From Streptococcus intermedius SK54 = ATCC 27335 (lineage in GTDB: Bacteria; Bacillota; Bacilli; Lactobacillales; Streptococcaceae): 64,000 bases of DNA. Below the pieces are notes generated by a model. That model saw nothing but the letters and a program-made list of their open reading frames with translations, was not told the origin of the DNA and ran no database searches. Positions 30,433 through 40,213 of the stretch are shown here, in pieces (the stretch's first letter is position 1; the number at the start of each line of letters is the position of its first letter). The stretch spans positions 186,001-250,000 of the forward strand of contig NZ_ATFK01000003.1 of assembly GCF_000413475.1 (NCBI RefSeq), given 5' to 3'. A program made the position numbers and the translations under genes.

Positions 30433-31180
30433 TTTTGCTAAACAAATTGTTCTGAATGTAGCTTCCTATATTAAGGAGCATCTAAATGATCAATTGGAAA
30501 TCGAAACTAAGTCCAGTCCGACTGATTTAGTAACTCAAATGGACAAGGAAGTTCAGGATAATTTAGTTACCTGGATTTTAGAAGCTTACCCTGCTGATCA
30601 TATTTTAGCTGAGGAAAATGGCCTCCGTCATTCTATTTCGGATGGGAATGTTTGGGTTATTGATCCTATTGATGGTACAAATAATTTTGTAGCACAAAAA
30701 GCTGATTTTGCGGTTGTATTGGCTTATTTTGAAAATGGGATTGGTCAATTTGGTGTCATTTATGATGTGATAGGAGACAAGTTATACCATGGTGGTGGTC
30801 AATTTGATGTATATTGTAATGAGCAGAAATTACCTTCTTACCAAGATCGCTCCTTAAATCAATTTTTAATGGCTTCAAATGCTGGTATTTTTGAGCGCAA
30901 TGATTGGGGAATTGCTGACTTGGCGAAAGAAACCTTAGGGGTTAGAGTATACGGGAGTGCTGCGATTAGCTTTAGCAAGGTATTATCCGGTCAACTTTTG
31001 ACTTATATTTCCTATATTTGGCCTTGGGATTATGCTGCAGCTTCCATTATGGGCGATAAGTTGGGCTATACTACTTTGACATTTGCTGGTGAGCAACCTG
31101 ATTTTAAAAGCCGTCAGGGGATCATGATGATTCCAACTATGAAATTGGACGAAATTAAAAAATACATATATCGAAAGTGA
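30416..31180 (+). CDS. Inositol monophosphatase family protein
   Basis: A 254-residue Mg-dependent phosphatase of the IMPase/FBPase fold. Metal-binding motifs are AEEN near residue 62, DPIDGTNNF near 82-90 and WPWDYAAAS near 198. The TTG at 30416 was chosen: it lies 11 bases after an AAAGGA ribosome site and begins [11 protein letters not shown], where homologues begin. It overlaps the UPF0223 gene. Possible substrates are inositol phosphates, nucleotide derivatives such as pAp, or sugar phosphates. Confidence 0.88.
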   Translation: MEKKFNFAKQIVLNVASYIKEHLNDQLEIETKSSPTDLVTQMDKEVQDNLVTWILEAYPADHILAEENGLRHSISDGNVWVIDPIDGTNNFVAQKADFAVVLAYFENGIGQFGVIYDVIGDKLYHGGGQFDVYCNEQKLPSYQDRSLNQFLMASNAGIFERNDWGIADLAKETLGVRVYGSAAISFSKVLSGQLLTYISYIWPWDYAAASIMGDKLGYTTLTFAGEQPDFKSRQGIMMIPTMKLDEIKKYIYRK

Positions 31181-31189
31181 GAGGATTAG

Positions 31190-32494
31190 ATGCATTTTCC
31201 AAAAGGATTTAAAGAAAAATACTACAATCTTTTGGGAGAGGAGGCTCCCTCTTTTTTTCTAACTTTTGATGAGGAGCCGGTTTCCGCTTTTCGAGTAAAT
31301 CCACTAAAAGAACATCAAAAACATTTTCTAAATCCTATCTCCAACACGAACTGGGGTTATTATGGCAAGATTTCTGGAAAATCAATAGAGCATGTCACAG
31401 GCTTGGTGTATTCTCAAGAACCTGCTGCGCAAATGGTTGCTCAAATTGCAGCACCGCGTCAGGATATGAAAGTGCTTGATTTGGCTGCAGCGCCGGGTGG
31501 GAAATCCACTCATTTGTTGTCATACTTGAATAATACAGGTGTGCTTGTTTCCAATGAAATCAATTCAAAGCGTTCGAAGGTTTTAGTAGAAAATATTGAG
31601 CGTTTTGGAGCGAGAAATGTAGTGGTGACTAATGAATCTGCTGATAGGTTAAGCCAAGTTTTTCAAGGTTATTTTGATTTGATTGTCTTAGATGCACCTT
31701 GCTCTGGTGAAGGAATGTTTAGAAAGCAGCCGGAAGCAATGGAATATTGGAATGAATCTTATCCGCCTCAGTGTGCACAGGTTCAGCGTGAGATATTGGA
31801 AAATACGGTAAAAATGTTGGCGACGAATGGCGAACTCATTTATTCCACTTGTACTTGGTCACCAGAGGAAAACGAACAAATAGTGGATTGGTTGCTAGAA
31901 AATTATCCGCTTGAATTAGTCGAAATTCCTAAAATCAATGGGATGATTGCAGGTATTAACTTTCCAGAAACTGCACGTATGTATCCTCACCATTTCAAAG
32001 GTGAAGGTCAATTTGTTGCGAAATTTCGCCTTTGTAGTAAGCAGTCAGCAAAAAAATTAAAAGTAAGAAAGAGCCATCTGACATCTGAGCAGAAGATGTT
32101 GTGGCAAAAGTTTCAAAGAGAACATCTAGCTATAGATCTGACTGGAGAATTACAGACTTTTGGTGATCATTTGTATTTGTTGCCATTAGGGCTACCAGAT
32201 ATGTCGAAATTGAAAATTGCTAGAAATGGCTTATATCTAGGAGTCTTTAAGAAAAAACGTTTTGAACCAAGTTTTGCTTTGGGCCTTGCTTTAAAACCAA
32301 ACGAGGTGAAGCGAGTAATTGAAATTGATGAGGAGCAATTTAAAAAATATGTTGCTGGTGAAATAGTAAATCTCAATCAAAAATATGGAAATGGTTGGTA
32401 CCAGATAATTGTTCAAGGCAATGGTCTAGGATTTGCAAAAGTAACTGGAAATGTTCTAAAAAATTATTTTCCAAAAGGCCTCAGATTTCAATAA
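31190..32494 (+). CDS. rsmF: 16S rRNA (cytosine-C5)-methyltransferase, RsmF/RsmB type
   Basis: A 434-residue NOL1/NOP2/Sun-family RNA methyltransferase. The SAM site DLAAAPGGKSTHLL is near residue 102. The two catalytic cysteines are in DAPCSGEGMF and YSTCTWSPEEN. The C-terminal PUA-like extension (about 290-434) fits the RsmF/YebU subgroup. An AGAGG ribosome site precedes the ATG. It ends about 106 bases before pstS. Confidence 0.9.
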   Translation: MHFPKGFKEKYYNLLGEEAPSFFLTFDEEPVSAFRVNPLKEHQKHFLNPISNTNWGYYGKISGKSIEHVTGLVYSQEPAAQMVAQIAAPRQDMKVLDLAAAPGGKSTHLLSYLNNTGVLVSNEINSKRSKVLVENIERFGARNVVVTNESADRLSQVFQGYFDLIVLDAPCSGEGMFRKQPEAMEYWNESYPPQCAQVQREILENTVKMLATNGELIYSTCTWSPEENEQIVDWLLENYPLELVEIPKINGMIAGINFPETARMYPHHFKGEGQFVAKFRLCSKQSAKKLKVRKSHLTSEQKMLWQKFQREHLAIDLTGELQTFGDHLYLLPLGLPDMSKLKIARNGLYLGVFKKKRFEPSFALGLALKPNEVKRVIEIDEEQFKKYVAGEIVNLNQKYGNGWYQIIVQGNGLGFAKVTGNVLKNYFPKGLRFQ

Positions 32495-32520
32495 AAAATC
32501 TTTCCAAAATCATCTATATA

Positions 32521-32529
32521 TGTTATAGT
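32521..32529 (+). promoter_or_regulatory. Promoter of the pst operon
   Basis: TGTTATAGT is a near-perfect extended -10, 72 bases before the pstS TTG. A phosphate-response regulator site (PnpR/PhoP type) may lie near it, but I cannot identify one with confidence. Confidence 0.5.
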
Positions 32530-32600
32530 GAGATGAGATGCAAAGAAGTTAGAAAAATCATAGATCAACAAGCGTTTTCATATCTTAAAAGGAGATTATT

Positions 32601-33467
32601 TTGGTAAAGCATAAAAAAATACTTTTGTTTATTACTCTTATGTTTTGTAGTATCAATTTGTCAGCTTGTGCTTCCTGGATTAACCGTGGTGAATCAATAA
32701 CAGCTGTAGGCTCAACTGCTTTGCAGCCTTTGATTGAAGCAGTTGTAGACAAATATACTGAAGAAAACCCGAAAAAAATTGTCAATGTGCAAGGTGGTGG
32801 ATCAGGTACGGGATTATCACAAGTTCAATCAGGTGCAGTAGATATTGGAAATAGTGATTTGTTTGCAGAAGAAAAAGACGGAATCAAGGCTAAAACTTTA
32901 GTGGATCACCAAGTTGCTGTAGCGGGTACGGCGATTATTGCAAATAAAGGAATTAAGGTAAATAATTTATCAACAGATCAACTACGCAAAATTTTTACTG
33001 GTGAATATACGAACTGGAAACAAGTTGGCGGGCAGGATTTGGACATTACAATTATCAATCGTGCGGTCGGTTCTGGTAGCCGTGCTGTTTTTGATAGTAT
33101 TATTATGAAGGGCAAGGAAGCCAAGCAGGCGCAGGAGCAAGATTCTAACGGAATGGTCAAAATGATTGTGTCGCAGACTCCAGGTGCTATTTCTTACTTA
33201 GCTTTTTCTTATGTGGATACGAGTGTAAAAAGTTTAAATTTGAATGGTTATAAGCCCACAAAGAAAAATGTAACACTTAATAATTGGCCACTTTGGTCTT
33301 ACGAACATATGTACACTAAGGGAGAACCCAATAAACTTACTAAGAAATTTCTGGATTATATAATGACAGCAGAAGTACAAAATAATATTGTGGGAAAAAT
33401 GGGCTATATTCCTATCAATGATATGAAAGTGACTCGTAGTCTTGATGGAACAATTAGCTCAAAGTAA
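32601..33467 (+). CDS. pstS: Phosphate ABC transporter substrate-binding lipoprotein PstS
   Basis: PstS captures inorganic phosphate outside the membrane for the PstCAB transporter. A lipoprotein signal peptide ends in LSAC, with the lipid-modified cysteine at residue 23. The phosphate-binding loops [20 protein letters not shown] and [12 protein letters not shown] are visible in order. Translation starts at a TTG preceded by AAAGGAG. First gene of a six-gene phosphate operon. Confidence 0.95.
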   Translation: MVKHKKILLFITLMFCSINLSACASWINRGESITAVGSTALQPLIEAVVDKYTEENPKKIVNVQGGGSGTGLSQVQSGAVDIGNSDLFAEEKDGIKAKTLVDHQVAVAGTAIIANKGIKVNNLSTDQLRKIFTGEYTNWKQVGGQDLDITIINRAVGSGSRAVFDSIIMKGKEAKQAQEQDSNGMVKMIVSQTPGAISYLAFSYVDTSVKSLNLNGYKPTKKNVTLNNWPLWSYEHMYTKGEPNKLTKKFLDYIMTAEVQNNIVGKMGYIPINDMKVTRSLDGTISSK

Positions 33468-33487
33468 CAGAAAGAGTATAGTATAAC

Positions 33488-34399
33488 ATGAACGAAGTAG
33501 CAAAAAAAATGCTGACAAAGTCAAAGAATTCTCGTTTGGAATCTTTTGGAAAAACCATTACCTTTCTTTGTATGAGTTTAATTATCTTTGTCGTTGCAAT
33601 GATTTTATTGTTTGTAGCAGAGAAAGGTCTTTCGACTTTTTTTGTTAATAAAGTAAATATCTTCAGTTTTCTTTTCGGAGCAACATGGAATCCATCTGGT
33701 AAGGAATTTGGTGCTCTACCGATGATTCTCGGCTCTTTCCTCGTAACTCTTCTATCAGCGTTATTGGCGACACCATTTGCAATTGGAGCGGCTGTTTTTA
33801 TGACGGAGGTTTCTCCTAAAGGTTCAAAAATTCTCCAACCGGCTATTGAACTTTTAGTCGGAATCCCATCAGTTGTATATGGTTTTATTGGCTTACAGGT
33901 TGTCGTCCCCTTTGTTCGTAGTATGTTTGGCGGGACAGGTTTTGGAATTTTATCAGGGATTTTTGTTCTCTTTGTCATGATTTTACCGACGGTGACTTTT
34001 ATGACAACAGATAGTTTACGGGCTGTACCGCGCCATTATCGAGAAGCCAGTATGGCGATGGGAGCTACTCGCTGGCAAACTATTTGGCGCGTGACGTTAA
34101 AAGCAGCTCGATCCGGTATTTTTACAGCTATTGTCTTTGGAATGGCTCGTGCTTTTGGTGAGGCGTTGGCGATTCAAATGGTTGTAGGAAATTCAGCCGT
34201 TATCCCAACCTCTTTGACGATACCTGCTGCAACTTTGACTTCTATCTTAACAATGGGAATTGGCAATACTGTTATGGGAACCGTTAATAACAATGTCCTT
34301 TGGTCACTCGCTCTGGTTTTACTTTTGATGAGCTTAGCTTTCAATACTGTGATTAAGTTGATTACAAAGGAAAGAGGTAAGAAGAACTATGCACGCTAA
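33488..34399 (+). CDS. pstC: Phosphate ABC transporter permease PstC
   Basis: A 303-residue inner-membrane permease with about six helices. The coupling-loop region YREASMAMGATRWQTIWRVTL (EAA motif) is at about residues 178-198, and GMARAFGEALAIQMV follows as in PstC. It pairs with PstA to form the channel. It starts 20 bases after pstS and overlaps pstA by 11 bases. Confidence 0.95.
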   Translation: MNEVAKKMLTKSKNSRLESFGKTITFLCMSLIIFVVAMILLFVAEKGLSTFFVNKVNIFSFLFGATWNPSGKEFGALPMILGSFLVTLLSALLATPFAIGAAVFMTEVSPKGSKILQPAIELLVGIPSVVYGFIGLQVVVPFVRSMFGGTGFGILSGIFVLFVMILPTVTFMTTDSLRAVPRHYREASMAMGATRWQTIWRVTLKAARSGIFTAIVFGMARAFGEALAIQMVVGNSAVIPTSLTIPAATLTSILTMGIGNTVMGTVNNNVLWSLALVLLLMSLAFNTVIKLITKERGKKNYAR

Positions 34400-35273
34400 A
34401 AAAATAGATAAATTGGCTACAGGTGTCCTCTATACCATTGCAGGAATCATTGTGAGCATTCTTGCCTCTTTAATTCTTTACATTCTAGTAAGAGGATTAC
34501 CTCATGTCTCTTGGAAATTCTTGACTGGACAATCGTCTTCCTATCAAGCGGGTGGAGGAATTGGAATTCAGCTTTATAATTCGTTATTTCTGTTAGTTAT
34601 TACTTTAATTATTTCCATTCCGTTATCAATGGGAGCAGGAATTTACTTATCTGAATATGCGAAGAAAGGCCTGGTAACAGATTTTGTCAGAACTTGTATT
34701 GAAATTTTATCATCTTTGCCTTCCGTTGTTGTCGGTCTCTTTGGATATTTGATTTTTGTTATTCAATTCCAATATGGTTTTTCAATCATTTCTGGTGCTC
34801 TGGCTTTAACTGTATTTAATTTACCACAAATGACACGTAGTGTGGAAGATAGCTTACAGCATGTGCATCATACACAGCGTGAAGCGGGACTTGCTCTTGG
34901 CATGTCTCGTTGGGAAACGATTATTCATGTTGTAGTTCCAGAAGCATTACCAAGTATTGTGACAGGAATCGTATTAGCTTCTGGACGAATTTTTGGTGAA
35001 GCAGCTGCACTTATCTATACAGCAGGTCAGTCCGCCCCAGCACTTGACTGGTCAAATTGGAACATTTTTAGTGTAACCAGTCCAATCTCTGTTTTTCGTC
35101 AGGCTGAAACATTAGCTGTTCACATTTGGAAAGTCAATAGTGAAGGAACGATTCCTGATGCTGTAGAAGTGTCAGCTGGATCAGCAGCGGTACTTCTCAT
35201 CTTTATTTTAATTTTCAACCTCGGTGCTCGTAAACTTGGAAGTTACCTGCATAGAAAATTAACATCTGCATAA
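34389..35273 (+). CDS. pstA: Phosphate ABC transporter permease PstA
   Basis: A 294-residue permease with six helices. The EAA loop QREAGLALGMSRWETIIHVV lies at about residues 158-177, followed by ASGRIFGEAAALIYTAG. It overlaps pstC by 11 bases, indicating coupled translation of the two channel subunits. Confidence 0.95.
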   Translation: MHAKKIDKLATGVLYTIAGIIVSILASLILYILVRGLPHVSWKFLTGQSSSYQAGGGIGIQLYNSLFLLVITLIISIPLSMGAGIYLSEYAKKGLVTDFVRTCIEILSSLPSVVVGLFGYLIFVIQFQYGFSIISGALALTVFNLPQMTRSVEDSLQHVHHTQREAGLALGMSRWETIIHVVVPEALPSIVTGIVLASGRIFGEAAALIYTAGQSAPALDWSNWNIFSVTSPISVFRQAETLAVHIWKVNSEGTIPDAVEVSAGSAAVLLIFILIFNLGARKLGSYLHRKLTSA

Positions 35274-35284
35274 AAGGAGAAGAA

Positions 35285-36088
35285 ATGACAGAATATAACT
35301 GGAATGAAAAACATATTGTTACTTTTCCTGAGGAAGAAGTTGTGTTATCAACAAAAAATTTGCATGTTTACTATGGTAAAAATGAATCCATTAAAGGAGT
35401 TGATATGCAGTTTCAGAAAAATAAAATTACAGCTCTTATAGGACCTTCGGGTTCTGGGAAATCAACCTATCTTCGTAGCTTGAATCGAATGAATGATACG
35501 ATTGACATCGCCAAAGTTACTGGTGAAATCTGGTATGAAGGGATTGATATCAATCGCTCAGACATCAATGTTTATGAAATGCGTAAGCATATCGGAATGG
35601 TTTTTCAAAGACCAAATCCATTTGCTAAGTCCATTTATCGTAATATTACTTTTGCGCATGAACGTGCTGGTGTCAAAGATAGGAAGATTTTAGATGAAAT
35701 TGTTGAAACATCTCTAAAACAGGCAGCTCTTTGGGAACAGGTAAAGGATGATCTTCATAAATCTGCTTTGATGTTATCAGGCGGTCAGCAGCAACGTCTC
35801 TGTATTGCTCGCGCTATTTCCGTGAAGCCAGAAATACTGTTAATGGATGAACCTGCTTCTGCGCTCGATCCAATTGCAACAGCGCAGTTAGAAGAAACAA
35901 TGTTAGAGTTGAAGAAGAACTATACGATTATCATAGTAACTCACAGTATGCAGCAGGCGGCACGTGCTAGTGACTATACTGGCTTCTTCTATCTTGGTGA
36001 TTTAATCGAATATGATGAAACTGCCAAGATTTTCCAAAATGCTAAGTTGCAGTCTACCAATGATTATGTTTCTGGCCATTTTGGATAA
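35285..36088 (+). CDS. pstB1: Phosphate ABC transporter ATPase PstB (first copy)
   Basis: A 267-residue ABC ATPase. Walker [10 protein letters not shown], the Pst-typical FQRPNPFAKSIY segment, the signature [15 protein letters not shown] and Walker B LLMDEPASALD are intact. It has a longer N-terminus than the second copy (about 25 extra residues). Two PstB paralogues side by side are usual in streptococci. An AAAGGAG ribosome site precedes the ATG. Confidence 0.95.
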   Translation: MTEYNWNEKHIVTFPEEEVVLSTKNLHVYYGKNESIKGVDMQFQKNKITALIGPSGSGKSTYLRSLNRMNDTIDIAKVTGEIWYEGIDINRSDINVYEMRKHIGMVFQRPNPFAKSIYRNITFAHERAGVKDRKILDEIVETSLKQAALWEQVKDDLHKSALMLSGGQQQRLCIARAISVKPEILLMDEPASALDPIATAQLEETMLELKKNYTIIIVTHSMQQAARASDYTGFFYLGDLIEYDETAKIFQNAKLQSTNDYVSGHFG

Positions 36089-36127
36089 GAAACTGTGTGA
36101 ATTTAGAATTTATTAAAGGATTATCAG

Positions 36128-36886
36128 ATGACAGAACCTATTTTACAAATTAAGGACTTGTCGGTTTATTATAACAAAAAGAAAGCCCTCAATAGTGTAT
36201 CATTAGATGTATTGCCTCATGAGATTACAGCTTTGATTGGTCCTTCTGGATCGGGAAAGTCAACTCTTTTAAAAGCAATCAATCGGATGGGAGATTTGAA
36301 TCCAGAGGTTACAACGACAGGTACTGTAATTTACAATGGACACAATATTTATAGTCCGAGGACAGATACGGTAGAACTTCGAAAAGAAATTGGAATGGTT
36401 TTTCAACAGCCCAATCCATTTCCAATGACGATTTATGAAAATGTTGTCTATGGTCTGCGAATCAATGGTGTTAGAGACAAAGAGGTGTTAGACGAAGTTG
36501 TTGAATCTTCACTCAAGAGTGCATCTATTTGGGATGAGGTGAAAGATCGCTTATATGATTCAGCTATTGGCTTGTCAGGTGGTCAGCAGCAACGTGTCTG
36601 TGTGGCGCGTGTTTTGGCAACGAGTCCAAAAATTATTCTTTTAGATGAGCCGACATCAGCACTTGATCCCATTTCAGCAGGAAAAATTGAAGAAACACTT
36701 CATGGCTTGAAAGATAAATATACGATGTTACTGGTGACGCGCTCGATGCAGCAAGCTAGCCGTATTTCAGACAAGACAGCGTTCTTCCTGGGTGGAGATT
36801 TAATTGAATTTAATACTACAAAAGAAATGTTTCTCAGTCCAATTCATAAAGAAACAGAAGATTACATTACAGGAAAATTTGGCTAG
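36128..36886 (+). CDS. pstB2: Phosphate ABC transporter ATPase PstB (second copy)
   Basis: A 252-residue ABC ATPase with Walker [25 protein letters not shown], signature [15 protein letters not shown] and Walker [13 protein letters not shown]. The switch region reads [10 protein letters not shown], so the usual H-loop histidine is replaced by arginine; the first copy reads VTHSMQQAAR. If this residue holds in the protein, this subunit may be less active and the pair may work as a heterodimer. Confidence 0.94.
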   Translation: MTEPILQIKDLSVYYNKKKALNSVSLDVLPHEITALIGPSGSGKSTLLKAINRMGDLNPEVTTTGTVIYNGHNIYSPRTDTVELRKEIGMVFQQPNPFPMTIYENVVYGLRINGVRDKEVLDEVVESSLKSASIWDEVKDRLYDSAIGLSGGQQQRVCVARVLATSPKIILLDEPTSALDPISAGKIEETLHGLKDKYTMLLVTRSMQQASRISDKTAFFLGGDLIEFNTTKEMFLSPIHKETEDYITGKFG

Positions 36887-36966
36887 AAAGATGGATGCTA
36901 CTTTTTGTTAGTTCAGCCAATCACGAGGATTATTAATCCTATTTATATCTGACGAAAGGAAATTTT

Positions 36967-37620
36967 ATGCTTAGAGTACAATTTGAAGAAGATTTAGCAA
37001 AACTCCATAACCAATTCTATGCGATGGGAAATGAAGTGTTATCACAGATTAACCGCACAGTTCGTGCATTTGTGACCCACGATCGTGAATTGGCAAAAGA
37101 GGTTATTGAAAAAGATGCAGAAGTAAATGAATATGAAGTAAAGTTGGAGAAAAAGTCTTTAGAAATCATTGCTTTGCAGCAGCCTGTTTCACAAGATTTA
37201 CGAACTGTTATTACAGTTTTGAAGGCAAGTAGTGATGTGGAAAGAATGGGGGATCATGCCGTTTCCATTGCACAAGCAACGATTCGCATGAAAGGAGAAG
37301 TTCGTATTCAATCTGTCGAAGAAGAAATCAGTAAGATGGGACGTGACGTCAAAAATTTTGTGGAAGCAGCACTTGAACTTTACCTTAATGGTGACGTGGA
37401 TAAGGCTTATGAAGTTGCAGCTATGGATGAGAAAATTAATCAGTATTTTGATGATATTCGAGATCTAGCAACGCAAGAAATTAAGGCTAATCCTGATTTG
37501 ATCGTCACGGGTCGTGATTACTTCCAAGTAATTTCGTTTTTAGAACGTATTGGTGATTATGCCAAAAATATTTGTGAATGGGTTGTTTATTTTGAAACAG
37601 GCAAAATTGTTGAAATGTAA
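36967..37620 (+). CDS. phoU: Phosphate signalling protein PhoU
   Basis: A 217-residue all-helical protein with two PhoU repeats; each repeat carries the metal-binding E/DxxxD pattern in DVERMGDHAVSIAQ (about residues 88-101) and LERIGDYAKNICEW (near 193-206). It links the Pst transporter to the phosphate two-component system and down-regulates uptake. The gene lies 80 bases after pstB2 and ends in a strong terminator. Confidence 0.94.
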   Translation: MLRVQFEEDLAKLHNQFYAMGNEVLSQINRTVRAFVTHDRELAKEVIEKDAEVNEYEVKLEKKSLEIIALQQPVSQDLRTVITVLKASSDVERMGDHAVSIAQATIRMKGEVRIQSVEEEISKMGRDVKNFVEAALELYLNGDVDKAYEVAAMDEKINQYFDDIRDLATQEIKANPDLIVTGRDYFQVISFLERIGDYAKNICEWVVYFETGKIVEM

Positions 37621-37630
37621 AAGCTAAAAT

Positions 37631-37666
37631 AAAAAATTTGAGATGCTTTCTCAAATTTTTTATTTT
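37631..37666 (+). terminator. Terminator of the pst-phoU operon
   Basis: AAAATTTGAGA pairs with TCTCAAATTTT around a short loop, followed by a T-rich tail. Confidence 0.8.
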
Positions 37667-37677
37667 AGTCTTCTTTT

Positions 37678-37685
37678 TCCGAATA
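37678..37685 (+). promoter_or_regulatory. Candidate ComX (sigma-X) cin-box before radC
   Basis: TCCGAATA, preceded by a T-rich stretch, matches the competence box TACGAATA at 7 of 8 positions, 20 bases before the radC start. radC is a known late competence gene in several streptococci, which supports the reading. Confidence 0.6.
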
Positions 37686-37705
37686 AGGATATGAGGAGGT
37701 TTTTT

Positions 37706-38386
37706 ATGTATAGTATTTCATTTCAGGAAGATTCTTTATTACCAAGAGAACGCTTGGTAGCAGAAGGTGCAGAACAATTGAGTAATCAAGAATTATTATC
37801 TATTCTTCTCCGAACAGGTAATAAAAAAGAAACTGTTTTTCAAGTTTCCCAACGAATTTTATCGACTATTTCTAGTTTAAATGAGTTACGTAATATGACG
37901 CTACAAGAACTACAATCAATCTCTGGAATTGGTCGTATCAAAGCTATTGAGTTGCAAGCTATGGTTGAATTAGGGCAACGAATCAGCAAGGCAAAATTGA
38001 TTATGCAAGAGCAGATTTTAAGTAGCCAAAAATTAGCGAAAAAAATGCAACAGGAATTAGGACATAAAAAACAGGAACATCTTGTTGCTTTATATCTAGA
38101 CACTCAAAATAAAATAATTCATCAACAGACTATTTTTATCGGCAGTGTGTCACGCAGTATAGCAGAACCACGTGAAATTTTGCACTATGCTGTGAAACAT
38201 ATGGCGACATCTATTATATTAGTACATAATCATCCCTCAGGAGCGGTACTACCTAGCAAAAACGACGATGAAGTGACCAAACATGTAAGAGAAGCATGTG
38301 AGCTAATGGGCTTCATCTTACTGGATCATCTCATCGTCGCTGAGAAAGATTATTATAGTTATCGAGAAGAAACAGAATTGATTTAA
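37706..38386 (+). CDS. radC: RadC family (JAB/MPN domain) protein
   Basis: A 226-residue RadC-type protein. An N-terminal helix-hairpin-helix region ([17 protein letters not shown], about residues 70-86) is followed by an MPN/JAMM domain with the zinc motif HNHPSG and distal Asp in SKNDDE. Despite the name, a role in radiation repair is not established. The ATG at 37706 has GAGGAGG immediately upstream; a longer frame from 37643 would run through the phoU terminator. A cin-box suggests induction in competence. Confidence 0.9.
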   Translation: MYSISFQEDSLLPRERLVAEGAEQLSNQELLSILLRTGNKKETVFQVSQRILSTISSLNELRNMTLQELQSISGIGRIKAIELQAMVELGQRISKAKLIMQEQILSSQKLAKKMQQELGHKKQEHLVALYLDTQNKIIHQQTIFIGSVSRSIAEPREILHYAVKHMATSIILVHNHPSGAVLPSKNDDEVTKHVREACELMGFILLDHLIVAEKDYYSYREETELI

Positions 38387-39019
38387 AGTTTATTACCAAC
38401 ATAGTCAAAAAGAAGCCGATCTTTAGGACGTGTTTTAAATAAATATTCGAGATACCACTGAACTCCTAGATAAGCGATTTTATCAGTTGTTGCAATAGCT
38501 TCAATAGCGTTGTCTTTTGAATCCCGTATTATGACTTCAATCTTCTTTGCTGAATCTTTGATACTTTTCTAAAATAGAGCCGGATTTAGTGACCGATTTT
38601 GGATAGTATACTCAGCAGAAGTGTCTTGCTAGTAATGTTCAATATCTTGATAAAGAGTTCTCCCATTGTGACTTGAAATAATTGTGTATCACGATAAACA
38701 GTAAAAATTGGTTTATCCTGCTGGATATCTTCATGAATTAGGGTTAATTCAAATACATCATGTTCTAAGTGCTATCATCCCTATCAATCGTTTTTCTTCG
38801 CCATAAAATTGCAGAGCTACATTTTGCCCATCCGTTAGAATAAGTTTATCAATCATCTGGATGTAGTGGGTGTGCCATATCTGCATCCCAAATTGTTAAA
38901 ATAACAAGGCCTCCACCAATTTCTTTAATACCCTTTACAAATTCTTTTGCAGTATAGCTCATCATTGCAAAAGGATTTGGTCTTTCATTTTCTGTAGCTC
39001 CGATAATGGGTTTCTTCAT
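38383..39019 (-). pseudogene. Decayed class I glutamine amidotransferase (PuuD-like, gamma-glutamyl-GABA hydrolase family)
   Basis: On the minus strand MKKPIIGATENERPNPFAMM starts at 39019. Separate frames then give MIDKLILTDGQNVALQFYGE, the region around QDKPIFTVYRDTQLFQV (catalytic Cys expected in a G-x-C-x-G context, here lost) and the end IEAIATTDKIAYLGVQWYLE. Several stops and frameshifts separate them. The last segment retains the GVQWYLE/GVQWHPE motif without the histidine. In pneumococcus a gene of this kind lies between radC and rex, so this is the local copy in decay. It converges on radC and overlaps its stop. Confidence 0.8.
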
Positions 39020-39036
39020 GAGTAGTGGTACGCTTT

Positions 39037-39681
39037 TTAATGTTCTTTTTTCATAAAGTAGAGTAATGTCTGTAGCTCACTGGTCAAATCAACATATTGA
39101 ACGACAACATCTTTTGGAACAGTTAAGTGGACAGGTGAAAAACTGAGAATACCTTTTATACCAGCTTCCACAAGAGTAGTTGCAACTTCTTGAGCTTTTG
39201 TGCTTGGAACTGTTAAAATAGCTGTTTGTACATTTACGTCTCTTAGTTTATTGTTGATTTGTGAAATACCATAAATAGGAATCCCGTCATTTGTAGTGGT
39301 TCCAACTTCAGGATGCTCGTCAATGTCAAATGCCATGACAATCTTCATTTTATTACGTTCATGGAAGCGGTAGTGGAGTAAGGCATGTCCCATATTACCG
39401 ATACCAACCAACATCACATTGGTAATCGAATGATCATGAAGTAAATCAGCAAAAAAATTCATGAGCTTTTTTACATCATAACCATATCCACGACGCCCCA
39501 ATTCCCCGAAGTAAGAAAAATCTCGACGGACAGTTGCTGAATCAATTCCGATAGCATCTGCGATTTGCTTTGAATTTGCCTTTTCGATTTTTTCAGAATT
39601 AAATCGTTTAAAAATCCGATAATAAAGAGAGAGTCTTTTAGCAGTTGCACGTGGAATAACTGTACTTTTTTCAGATTTCAC
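39037..39681 (-). CDS. rex: Redox-sensing transcriptional repressor Rex
   Basis: Rex senses the NADH/NAD+ ratio and represses fermentation and respiration genes. The 214-residue protein has an N-terminal winged helix ([20 protein letters not shown]) and a Rossmann domain ([12 protein letters not shown]). The GTG at 39681 was chosen: AAAGGA lies 9 bases upstream, while the in-frame ATG at 39699 has no ribosome site and overlaps that sequence. A TTGTGAA half-site (39719-39725) and TTCACAA at the start codon resemble halves of the Rex operator, which suggests weak autoregulation. Confidence 0.93.
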   Translation of the reverse strand: MKSEKSTVIPRATAKRLSLYYRIFKRFNSEKIEKANSKQIADAIGIDSATVRRDFSYFGELGRRGYGYDVKKLMNFFADLLHDHSITNVMLVGIGNMGHALLHYRFHERNKMKIVMAFDIDEHPEVGTTTNDGIPIYGISQINNKLRDVNVQTAILTVPSTKAQEVATTLVEAGIKGILSFSPVHLTVPKDVVVQYVDLTSELQTLLYFMKKEH

Positions 39682-39754
39682 AAAACCACATCCTTTCAAT
39701 GACTATTTTATAGAAAGTTTGTGAAAAAATCAACTTATTTGATAAAAATAGAAA

Positions 39755-39807
39755 AAGAGTAGGATAAAATGCAGAAAATTTTTGATTCTGCATTTTATCC
39801 TACTCTT
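39755..39807 (-). terminator. Strong hairpin terminator of the prs cluster
   Basis: Two perfectly complementary 22-base arms (39755-39776 and 39786-39807) enclose a 9-base loop. On the minus strand the hairpin ends in a T-run, so it terminates the prs-desulfurase-DUF1831 genes before rex. Confidence 0.8.
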
Positions 39808-39861
39808 ACTTTATTACTTCGCTGATAGTTTAAAAATAAGACTTTAAACTAGGTCATTTTC

Positions 39862-40209
39862 CTATTGATCTTTCTTGATGAAAATGCCACGTTCTACCAA
39901 ACTATTCATTAGGAAATAAAATTTTTCCTGAATAATATGATTAGCCTCTGATTTAAAAATATTGACCAAACGAAGTCCTGATTTGTCTGTAATATTGATT
40001 TTTACACCCGAAAGCTCTTTATTGATAATGATTTTTAATAGGAAACCATCACCACTATTGGGAACATTTTCTAATAAGCGTGACAATTCATAATTTCCAA
40101 CTTTTGTTTCAGCGAAAGTGTTATCACGCAAAGTAAATTTTTTTACGTTTTCTCCAAGAGAGTAGCTGTATGGGCAATCTTTTAAGTGAATAGTGGTCTC
40201 AAAAGCCAT
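39862..40209 (-). CDS. DUF1831 domain protein
   Basis: A 115-residue cytosolic protein of the DUF1831 family. No catalytic motif. It lies 4 bases downstream of the cysteine desulfurase gene on the same strand; such proteins commonly accompany this desulfurase in lactic acid bacteria, so a role in sulfur transfer is possible but unproven. It is the last gene before a long hairpin terminator. Confidence 0.85.
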   Translation of the reverse strand: MAFETTIHLKDCPYSYSLGENVKKFTLRDNTFAETKVGNYELSRLLENVPNSGDGFLLKIIINKELSGVKINITDKSGLRLVNIFKSEANHIIQEKFYFLMNSLVERGIFIKKDQ

Positions 40210-40213
40210 CTAT

